From the NCBI GenBank assembly GCA_002396805.1, contig DGYW01000031.1, positions 6,123 to 26,444 of the forward strand: a stretch of DNA of 20,322 nt, given 5' to 3'. A model generated the notes under the pieces. It was not told where the DNA came from and did not search any database. It saw only the letters and a list, made by a program, of their open reading frames with translations. Within the stretch, counting starts at the first letter, position 1. The number at the start of each line of letters is the position of its first letter. The stretch is from Firmicutes bacterium UBA4996 (lineage in GTDB: Bacteria > Bacillota > Limnochordia > Darwinibacteriales > Darwinibacteriaceae). Shown piece by piece: positions 14,070 through 20,322 of the stretch. A program made the position numbers and the translations under genes.

Positions 14070-15392
14070 ATGAACAGGAAAAACCTTACTTGGCTAATTC
14101 TAGTTGTAATAGTGCTCTTCCTGCCCCTTAGCGTATTTGCCCAGGGAGAGCTAGTGATCTTGCACACAAACGATCTCCATGGCCAATCATTAGCTCGCCT
14201 TGCTACCATCGTGGAAGAACAGCGAGCCCTCCATCCCCACGCTTTATTAGTAGATGCGGGCGATCTTTTTTCTGGCACTGCAGTCTCCAGCATATTTCAG
14301 GGACAGGCAGAACAAGAAGCAGTTCTGGCCATGGGTTACGATGCCCTAGCCATCGGCAACCACGACTTCGACTTCGGTAAAGCGGTGGTGCAAAAGTCTT
14401 TAGATCGTGGTCTTCCGTGGCTTTCAGCCAATATTTGGCAAGGAGAGCAGACCTTTGCCCCACCTTTCGCCATCATGAGTCTCAAAGAGGCCCGGGTTTT
14501 GTTGGTTGGTCTCACCTCCGTTGCTACCCCGAAAATGGCCTTCGCTAGCAACATCGCGGGCCTACACTTCGCTGATCCAGTGACAACACTCAGAAACATC
14601 CTGCAAGAACAAGAGGGTAATTACGACCTTTGTGTAGTTCTGTCCCATCTTGGCTATGGTGAGGACTTGCTCCTAGCTCAAAAAGTGCCAGGTATTAAGG
14701 CTATTATTGGTGGTCACTCTCATACCGTATTAGCTTCTCCTGTACGGATTAGAGACACCATCATTGTCCAAACTGGCTCTTCTGCCCAGTACCTCGGTAA
14801 AGTCATTATTGGAATGGAAGAAGGCTACCCCGCCACTGCTGAACTACTCCGGATTGAACAAGATACTCCCCTCCACCCTTCAATAGCTCAAATTGATCAG
14901 CACTACGCAGCCCTCATGGCTAACGAAATGGGTCAGGTTCTCGGCTATGCAAGTCGGGATTATGTTAAAAGGGGAATGGGCCATTTTATGGTAGAGGCTT
15001 TGCTAAGCTACAGTGACGCAGATGCCGCTTTGTACAATGGCGGAGGTGTTCGCGCAGGTTTACAGGCGGGTCCAATTACTAGAGAAGATATCTTTGCAGT
15101 GGAGCCCTTCGACAACCAAGCGGTTTTAGTCACCTTGTCGGGCCCAGATTTGGCAGAGCTAAAGAAAATTGCGTCCTCCCGTTCGGGTGACTTCTTTACT
15201 GGACCCCGAATTATTGATCTAGATCGAACCTACACCGTTGCTACCAGTGACTTTCTCGCCAATGAGACTGCAAGTTACTCCATTTTAACTAGGGGTGAAA
15301 TCACCTATCTTGGTCAACCAGTACGTCAAATTCTAGAAATTTATCTTCAGGAACGCGTCTTGGATGTGCAACCCAAGGCCAGCTCATTTTAG
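14070..15392 (+). CDS. Secreted 5'-nucleotidase / UshA-family metallophosphoesterase
   Basis: This 440-residue protein is a UshA-like 5'-nucleotidase. An N-terminal signal peptide (MNRK, then a hydrophobic stretch to about residue 20) ends near VFA-Q (24/25), so it is exported. The dimetal phosphoesterase domain (about 27-230) has LHTNDLHG (31-38), DAGDLFSG (62-69), GNHDFDFG (96-103), SHLGYGED and GGHSHT. The C-terminal nucleotidase domain (about 280-420) has YNGGGVRAGLQAGPITREDIF and VEPFDN. No cell-wall anchor or S-layer domain follows, so it is free, periplasmic, or held by other means. The length is shorter than E. coli UshA by about 110 residues. The ATG is preceded by AAAGGAAAG. It is divergent from the CBM9-like gene with 49 bases between starts. 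Substrates could be nucleotides or UDP-sugars. Confidence 0.93.
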   Translation: MNRKNLTWLILVVIVLFLPLSVFAQGELVILHTNDLHGQSLARLATIVEEQRALHPHALLVDAGDLFSGTAVSSIFQGQAEQEAVLAMGYDALAIGNHDFDFGKAVVQKSLDRGLPWLSANIWQGEQTFAPPFAIMSLKEARVLLVGLTSVATPKMAFASNIAGLHFADPVTTLRNILQEQEGNYDLCVVLSHLGYGEDLLLAQKVPGIKAIIGGHSHTVLASPVRIRDTIIVQTGSSAQYLGKVIIGMEEGYPATAELLRIEQDTPLHPSIAQIDQHYAALMANEMGQVLGYASRDYVKRGMGHFMVEALLSYSDADAALYNGGGVRAGLQAGPITREDIFAVEPFDNQAVLVTLSGPDLAELKKIASSRSGDFFTGPRIIDLDRTYTVATSDFLANETASYSILTRGEITYLGQPVRQILEIYLQERVLDVQPKASSF

Positions 15393-15402
15393 TTAGACAT
15401 GA

Positions 15403-15433
15403 TAAAAGGTGCCGTAGCATAGGGCACCTTTTA
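15403..15433. terminator. Bidirectional terminator between nucleotidase and unknown membrane protein genes
   Basis: An 11-bp perfect stem (15403-15413 with 15423-15433) has an AAAAGGTGCC arm, a nine-base loop and a GGCACCTTTT arm. It lies 10 bases after the nucleotidase stop and 47 bases after the stop of the convergent gene. The stem ends in four A-T pairs that supply a short T-run on both strands. Confidence 0.8.
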
Positions 15434-15480
15434 GCGCGTTCTCACTAGATTTTTGCAAGGCTTAGTGGTGCTTCTTTTCT

Positions 15481-16356
15481 CTAAAGATCACGAACGTTGT
15501 ATTCTATACTAGAGATCACTCCATCAAAATATACCAAGTCCCCTTCCGGCATTTCCCAAGTAGCTTTCATTTGAATGGGTACCATCACCTCGTTTTGCTC
15601 ATGGTATCCAATTATCTCAACTGTCCAGGGTACCAAAGCCATTACTCCCTTACCTTGATCCATGTAGCGGTCTTTTGTGGTAAATGTCACAAATTCTCCC
15701 ACATCGTTGATGGTAAAGATGCCGCTAGCCTTAACACCTTTGTATTCAATGGTTGCTTGGGCATGATGCTCATCAATTTCTTCCCAGGTGATATAATCCT
15801 GAAGGGCATAGTTCGGCACAACTAACGCTTCGGCCAATATAGTGACTAAAGCCGATTGATGCATTTCGGAACCGGTAACATCAAAGAGCTTGATCAGTTT
15901 TGCTAATCTACCAGTCATATAGCCTTGGCCGTTTTGATACTTATCTCTTCCCTCAAATGGAATCACACCCAACAGCCTGGAGTTTAGATAGACAATGCGG
16001 GCTGGCTCCTGCACGAAGTTGAACTGTTCAGAATACAGCTTGAGATCCTTGTTTCCATTCTTGAATGCGACATTGTTAAAGACAATCCGCGCTGTGGACA
16101 TTTTCGGCCGACCTATGAAGCCAGAATATCGAAAATATCTCTGCACGGGCTCCGGTAGCCCAGCTAGCTCCTCTGTGGTAAAGACCTCACTTGAAAACTT
16201 GGTTTTGCCCAGTTCTGCCTGAACCTCTGAAGCAAAGAGTGTTTTCATCTCGACCCCATCTTCCATCATTTGAATTCCCGCCAAAATAACCACAATCACA
16301 ATACCCACAGAAACTAATACTATTCCCGTTCGCAAACGCCGTCCTCTTCTAATCAT
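15481..16356 (-). CDS. Membrane-anchored protein of unknown function, DUF6544-like
   Basis: This 291-residue protein has a basic N-terminus (MIRRGRRLR), one membrane segment or uncleaved signal anchor (about 11-28) and a soluble remainder predicted to lie outside the membrane. The segment TEELAGLPEPVQRYFRYSGFIGRP (about 61-84) and the later WEEIDEHHAQATIEYKG and IKATWEMPEGDL-like blocks are of the kind I associate with DUF6544, but I cannot run a search. The rest is mostly beta-strand in pattern, like a lipid- or ligand-binding sheet. I chose the ATG at 16354-16356, which follows AAGGAAGGG; the longer GTG start at 16398 lies inside the terminator hairpin of the upstream peptidase gene. It is convergent with the nucleotidase gene. 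No function can be given. Confidence 0.75.
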   Translation of the reverse strand: MIRRGRRLRTGIVLVSVGIVIVVILAGIQMMEDGVEMKTLFASEVQAELGKTKFSSEVFTTEELAGLPEPVQRYFRYSGFIGRPKMSTARIVFNNVAFKNGNKDLKLYSEQFNFVQEPARIVYLNSRLLGVIPFEGRDKYQNGQGYMTGRLAKLIKLFDVTGSEMHQSALVTILAEALVVPNYALQDYITWEEIDEHHAQATIEYKGVKASGIFTINDVGEFVTFTTKDRYMDQGKGVMALVPWTVEIIGYHEQNEVMVPIQMKATWEMPEGDLVYFDGVISSIEYNVRDL

Positions 16357-16382
16357 CGAGGAGCCCTTCCTTCTCGTTTTTT

Positions 16383-16417
16383 TATAAAAGAATGCCACTG
16401 GAGAAACCCAATGGCAT
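16383..16417 (-). terminator. Intrinsic terminator after the M42 peptidase
   Basis: On the minus strand a 10-bp stem (ATGCCATTGG with CCAGTGGCAT, one G-U pair) has a six-base loop and is followed by TCTTTTAT. It begins 10 bases after the peptidase stop. It also rules out the longer start for the next gene downstream. Confidence 0.83.
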
Positions 16418-16426
16418 AACAGAATT

Positions 16427-17482
16427 CTACCCTATGCATAAATCAGACAAAAGATAATAATAAACTAATTTGGCTGTATTCACTACAGCCTCAACGTGGG
16501 TTCGTTCGAAGGCATGGGAGGCATCAATTCCCGGTCCCACCAAACCATGAACAACGTCATAACCGGCTCGTAATGCTGCACTAGCATCAGACCCATAATA
16601 GGGATAAATGTCTACCTTGTAACCAATTTCGTTCTTCTCCGCCAAATTAACCAAGTGTTGACGCAAACGGTAGTTGTAGGGACCAGAAGAGTCCATAGCA
16701 CAAATCGAGACTGTGAATTCGTCGCTGGTTTGACCATCTCCAATAGCACCCATATCAACGGCCAGATACTCTACTACCTCCGAGGGAATATTGGAGTTAC
16801 CCCCAAAGCCGATTTCCTCGTAGTTAGAAAACAGGAAGTGAGTGGTATAAGGCAAGACCAGTTCATGCTCTTGAATTTCCCGAAGCAAATATAATAGAAC
16901 GCCGGCACTGGCTTTATCATCGAGATGTCGAGATTTAATGAATCCGCTAGGCAACACTTCCACCCGGGGATCAAAGGCCACAAAATTTCCTACATCAATG
17001 CCGAGCTTTAACACATCTTCAGCACTAGCCACTCTTTCGTCAAGGCGCACCTCCATATTAGCTTGGTTGCGTTCTTCCTGGGGTCCATCCTTATAAACGT
17101 GGACAGAGGTTTGGTGCATCAGAATCGTCCCTGTATAAGTCTGTTGATCCGCTGTGAAAATCTGGCAATACTCACCTTCCACATGGGCCCATTGAGAACC
17201 ACCGATTTTCGTTATACGGAGACGTCCGTCACTCTTAATCTCTTTCACCATGGCACCGAGAGTATCGATGTGCGCTGTTACAAAGCGGTGCTGGTCCTTA
17301 TTCTTGCCAAGAACAGTAGCGATTAGTGCCCCTTTGCGATTGCTGTAGCTGGGTATACCGATCTCCTCAAGATAGTTGGCCATATGATCAATAATCCGAT
17401 CAGTGTACCCTGACGGACTGGGAATAGACACCAATTCGTTAATCAATTGGAGAATCTCTTTGCCGCTAAATGTAATGGACAA
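16427..17482 (-). CDS. M42 family metallo-aminopeptidase
   Basis: This 351-residue protein is an M42 aminopeptidase (deblocking/tetrahedral aminopeptidase group), often mislabelled as endoglucanase M. These cytoplasmic oligomers clip N-terminal residues from peptides. The metal ligands and catalytic residues are all visible: H71-x-D73, D188 in HLDDKASAG, E222-E223 in NYEEIGFGG, D243 in AVDMGA and H323 in DASHAFERTH. The length is normal. The start is TTG at 17480-17482, with GAGG motifs upstream (10 and two bases away), so the ribosome site is unusual; no better start is in frame. The magnesium ATPase gene ends 61 bases upstream in the same direction with no clear terminator between, so they may be partly co-transcribed. 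Substrate specificity cannot be read from sequence. Confidence 0.93.
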   Translation of the reverse strand: MSITFSGKEILQLINELVSIPSPSGYTDRIIDHMANYLEEIGIPSYSNRKGALIATVLGKNKDQHRFVTAHIDTLGAMVKEIKSDGRLRITKIGGSQWAHVEGEYCQIFTADQQTYTGTILMHQTSVHVYKDGPQEERNQANMEVRLDERVASAEDVLKLGIDVGNFVAFDPRVEVLPSGFIKSRHLDDKASAGVLLYLLREIQEHELVLPYTTHFLFSNYEEIGFGGNSNIPSEVVEYLAVDMGAIGDGQTSDEFTVSICAMDSSGPYNYRLRQHLVNLAEKNEIGYKVDIYPYYGSDASAALRAGYDVVHGLVGPGIDASHAFERTHVEAVVNTAKLVYYYLLSDLCIG

Positions 17483-17543
17483 AACCTCACATCCTCTCTA
17501 AATCCACTGTATAATTTGACGCCTCCCCTAATATTCCTCTTTT

Positions 17544-20279
17544 CTAGAGTAGCTCGCCGTATTTCTTCACATAGAGGTTCTTAAACCATTGGGCCAAGGC
17601 CATATAAAGCACAACGGTTAAAGCCAACCAGGCAAAATAGACTGGGGGAAGTGCAGCTAGACCAATCTTGGCACCAAAAGAGGTAAAGGGAATAATCGTT
17701 AAGGCGATGATCCCGGTAAAGGTCAAGAGAAATACTGGAGCAGAAGCTCTGCTTTGGATGAAAGGAATCTTTGGTGTACGGATCATGTGAATCACCAAGG
17801 TTTGAGACCACATAGACTCCACAAACCAACCAGCTTGGAAAACTGAAATAAAGTAAGCTTGAAGTGCCGGATCTGTTAACTCATGGTACATTTGCCCACC
17901 AACCATGGCTGGCGCTATAATGTAGTACATCAAAGCAAAGGTGGTAATATCAAAGACCGAACTAGTTGGTCCAATCCAGAGCATGAAACTGGCAATAGAT
18001 GAAGCATCCCATTTTCTGGGCACTTGCAAGAATTCCTCATCCACGTTATCCCAGGGAATCGCGATACAGGAAATATCATATATCAAATTCAGTAAGACAA
18101 GATGAATTGCCGCCATAGGTAAGAATGGTAAAAAGGCACTGGCAATTAAGACGGAGAACACGTTGCCAAAGTTAGAACTAGCTGTCATCTTAATATATTT
18201 GATCATGTTTCCGTAGGTTTTGCGCCCTTCAATAATACCGTCTTCTAAAACCCGTAGGTCTTTCTCTAAAAGAATTACATCAGCAGACTCTTTCGCAATG
18301 TCCACCGCGTTGTTAACTGAAATCCCCACATCAGAGGCACGCATAGCTGCAGCATCGTTAATACCATCACCTAAAAACCCAACAGAGTGCCCGTTATCTC
18401 TTAAAGCAGTCACTACCCTGGCCTTTTGTTGTGGCGACAGCTTAGCAAAGACAGTGGTTTCTTCCACAGCTTTAGATAACTGCCCATCGGTCATCTGCTC
18501 CACATCAGTACCAAGTAAGAGGTTTTCCACGGGCAAACCCACTTGTTCACAAATAGCCCTAGTCACCCGCTCATTATCACCGGTTAGTACCTTAACATCT
18601 ACACCATAATCCTCTAGACCCTTGATGGCGTCAGCAGTAGTCTCCTTAGGTGGATCTAAGAAAGCTAAATAGCCAATAAGTACCATATCACTTTCATCTT
18701 GAACCGAAAAAGCACCAACTGGGGAAGGATTGGTTTTTTGGGCAACTGCTATTACCCGCATTCCCTGATCGTTGAGGCGACCAACTGTTTCTGCAATATC
18801 TTCTTTAACTTCATCAGTAAGAGGTCCCACCTTTCCACCATATTCCACGTGAGAACAAATGGAAAGCAATTCTTCGACAGCTCCTTTTGTTACCATTTGA
18901 GTTTTGCCATTTTTGTCTTCAACTACAACACTCATTCGTCGGCGCTCAAAGTCAAAGGGAATTTCATCTACTTTACGATAAAACTCGGGCAAACCTTGTA
19001 AGGTAGGCTCTGTGGAGCTCCGTTGTTCCGTCCGTTCAATAATAGCCACATCAATGAGGTTTTTTAGCCCTGTTTGGAAATAGCTATTCAAAAATCCGTG
19101 GCGGAGGACACGTACACTTGGTTCCCCATGCACATCTAGGTAATATTCTAAAGCCACCCGATCTTGAGTTAAAGTCCCGGTCTTATCTGTGCAAAGTACA
19201 TCCATCGAACCGAGATTTTGAATGGAGTTAAGATTTTTTATTATAGTCTTCTTTTTGGACATGGCCACCGCACCCTTAGCTAGGCTTGCCGTAACAATCA
19301 TGGGCAACATTTCAGGAGTTAAACCTACCGCCACTGAAATGGCAAAAAGGGTGGCTTCCATCCAGTTACCCTTGGTGAAACCATTGATAAACAAGACAAC
19401 AGGAACCATGGCCAACATGAATTTAATTAATACCCACGAAACAGAGTTAACTCCCTTTTCAAAGCTGGTTTTAACATCAATTTCCACAATGTCCTGAGCC
19501 ATATCGCCAAAAACGGTGTCATTACCCGTGGCCACAACTACGCCCACTGCAGTTCCACTTACCACATTAGTACCCATAAAAGCCAGGTTGGCAATGTCGG
19601 TAAGGGCGTATTCTTGAGAGTTTGGTACAGTGGTGGGAAACTTTTCTACAGGTTCACTCTCACCAGTCAAGGCAGATTGGCTCACAAAGAGATCTTTAGC
19701 CTTTAGAATGCGCAAATCCGCGGGTACCATATCACCTGCTGCCAAGTGGATTAAGTCACCTACAACCACCTGATCCAAATCTATTTCTCTTTTGCCCTGT
19801 CCTACCCGTTCCACAGCGGTGGTAACTTTGATCATTTCTTGAAGGCGAGAAGCTGCCTCACCTGATCTGGGTTCTTGGACAAATTGTAATACGCCACTAA
19901 TAATCACCAAAACCATAATGATAATTACCGTCATAGGATCCTTTTCACCTACAGGTGCCCAATAAACGTCAGTAAAGAACGAGACCACTGCTAAAGTAAT
20001 TAGGATAATGGTAAAGGGATTGATAAAGGCACGAATCAGTCTTTTGGCAATCGAATCCCCTTTACCACTTGTGACTATATTATCGCCGTACTCTTCCCTA
20101 TTGCCAAGTACTGCCTCCTCACTGAGTCCTTGCGTAGAACTGTTTAAGGCTTGTAAGGCTGCCTCCCCTTCGAGGCCAGCAAGATCATGGAGACGCTTAG
20201 TCACTTGATCCCGTCTAACTAAACGATGGGTTACCTTGGTAGTTCTAGCGCGAGTAATAATTTTTTTGTTCTTGGTCAT
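17544..20279 (-). CDS. mgtA: Magnesium-transporting P-type ATPase (MgtA/MgtB type)
   Basis: This 911-residue membrane protein is a P3B-type ATPase that imports Mg2+ using ATP. It has TGES in SALTGESEP (203-210, actuator), a TM4 core GLTPEMLPMIV (319-329) typical of MgtA, the phosphorylation site D365-KTGTLT, FDFERRRMSV in the nucleotide-binding domain, TGDNERVTRAI, and the hinge GDGINDAAAMRASDVGI, followed by six C-terminal membrane segments. A basic N-terminal tail of about 30 residues precedes the usual cation ATPase N-domain, as in MgtA of E. coli. Length matches the family. The ATG is eight bases after AGAGGG. The leader, which could contain a Mg2+-sensing element, lies beyond the window. 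The M42 gene is downstream. Calcium ATPases are ruled out by the TM4 motif. Confidence 0.95.
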   Translation of the reverse strand: MTKNKKIITRARTTKVTHRLVRRDQVTKRLHDLAGLEGEAALQALNSSTQGLSEEAVLGNREEYGDNIVTSGKGDSIAKRLIRAFINPFTIILITLAVVSFFTDVYWAPVGEKDPMTVIIIMVLVIISGVLQFVQEPRSGEAASRLQEMIKVTTAVERVGQGKREIDLDQVVVGDLIHLAAGDMVPADLRILKAKDLFVSQSALTGESEPVEKFPTTVPNSQEYALTDIANLAFMGTNVVSGTAVGVVVATGNDTVFGDMAQDIVEIDVKTSFEKGVNSVSWVLIKFMLAMVPVVLFINGFTKGNWMEATLFAISVAVGLTPEMLPMIVTASLAKGAVAMSKKKTIIKNLNSIQNLGSMDVLCTDKTGTLTQDRVALEYYLDVHGEPSVRVLRHGFLNSYFQTGLKNLIDVAIIERTEQRSSTEPTLQGLPEFYRKVDEIPFDFERRRMSVVVEDKNGKTQMVTKGAVEELLSICSHVEYGGKVGPLTDEVKEDIAETVGRLNDQGMRVIAVAQKTNPSPVGAFSVQDESDMVLIGYLAFLDPPKETTADAIKGLEDYGVDVKVLTGDNERVTRAICEQVGLPVENLLLGTDVEQMTDGQLSKAVEETTVFAKLSPQQKARVVTALRDNGHSVGFLGDGINDAAAMRASDVGISVNNAVDIAKESADVILLEKDLRVLEDGIIEGRKTYGNMIKYIKMTASSNFGNVFSVLIASAFLPFLPMAAIHLVLLNLIYDISCIAIPWDNVDEEFLQVPRKWDASSIASFMLWIGPTSSVFDITTFALMYYIIAPAMVGGQMYHELTDPALQAYFISVFQAGWFVESMWSQTLVIHMIRTPKIPFIQSRASAPVFLLTFTGIIALTIIPFTSFGAKIGLAALPPVYFAWLALTVVLYMALAQWFKNLYVKKYGELL

Positions 20280-20297
20280 TTTCTAAACCCTCTCTAC

Positions 20298-20322
20298 GTC
20301 AAGTACGAAAACACCTCGGCGG
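20298..20322 (-). promoter_or_regulatory. Edge of a possible attenuator in the magnesium ATPase leader
   Basis: The minus strand enters the window with a G/C-rich run CCGCCGAGGTG followed at once by TTTT, about 20 bases before the ribosome site of the ATPase gene. This looks like the 3' arm of a terminator stem. If so, the leader could be an attenuating riboswitch such as an M-box. Only the edge is visible, so the call is tentative. Confidence 0.25.

Noticed and set aside
14021..14293. In-frame N-terminal extension of the CBM9-like gene to 14293.
   Set aside because: It runs antisense through the signal peptide and first domain of the nucleotidase, has shadow-like composition, and the GGGAGG ribosome site supports the TTG at 14020.
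16357..16398. Longer GTG start for the DUF6544-like gene.
   Set aside because: The GTG lies within the terminator hairpin of the upstream peptidase gene and has no ribosome site; the ATG at 16356 has one.
17510..17515. A perfect TATAAT on the plus strand upstream of the M42 gene.
   Set aside because: No -35 box at 16-18 bases and no plus-strand gene downstream; it is most likely chance in an AT-rich spacer.
1..20322. Search by eye for CRISPR repeats, tRNAs, insertion-sequence ends, toxin-antitoxin pairs and phage genes.
   Set aside because: No regularly spaced repeats, cloverleaf sequences, transposase or integrase motifs were seen; the genes are of ordinary chromosomal type.

Overview
The window looks like chromosomal DNA of an anaerobic or microaerophilic, endospore-forming member of the Bacillota (Clostridia or a related deep class). 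The evidence is two alpha/beta-type small acid-soluble spore proteins, a rubredoxin, a small low-potential ferredoxin, a flavodiiron protein of the FprA type, strong purine-rich ribosome binding sites, and frequent TTG and GTG starts. A secreted Skp/OmpH-like protein hints that the cell may have an outer membrane, as in Limnochordia, Halanaerobiales or Negativicutes, but this is only a hint. The species cannot be named from the sequence. I found no rRNA, tRNA, CRISPR array, insertion sequence, prophage or other mobile element, and no gene-free stretch longer than about 160 bases.

Bases 1-5,600 hold spore and redox genes, nearly all on the minus strand: two spore DNA-binding proteins separated by a strong hairpin, ferredoxin and rubredoxin genes, a Skp-like secreted protein, an Rrf2-type regulator with three cysteines and an almost consensus promoter, a divergent plus-strand exopolyphosphatase, a flavodiiron O2/NO reductase and a free methionine-(R)-sulfoxide reductase. 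Several of these belong to oxygen, NO and oxidative damage defence in anaerobes.

Bases 5,660-13,390 hold a carbohydrate block. A minus-strand set in the order GT4 glycosyltransferase, sugar nucleotidyltransferase fused to a decayed phosphomannomutase, and short alpha-glucan phosphorylase is tightly packed (29-base overlap, then 2-base gap). It diverges from a GH65 disaccharide phosphorylase. Together they could form a storage-glucan or disaccharide cycle in which the nucleotidyltransferase takes the place of GlgC. This is the most interesting part of the window.

Bases 13,380-20,322 hold a CBM9-like carbohydrate-binding protein (tail overlap with GH65), a secreted 5'-nucleotidase family phosphoesterase, a membrane-anchored protein of unknown function, an M42 metallo-aminopeptidase and a magnesium-transporting P-type ATPase whose regulatory leader is cut off by the window edge. 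Transcription units are well delimited by intrinsic terminators, two of them placed to serve convergent genes from both sides.
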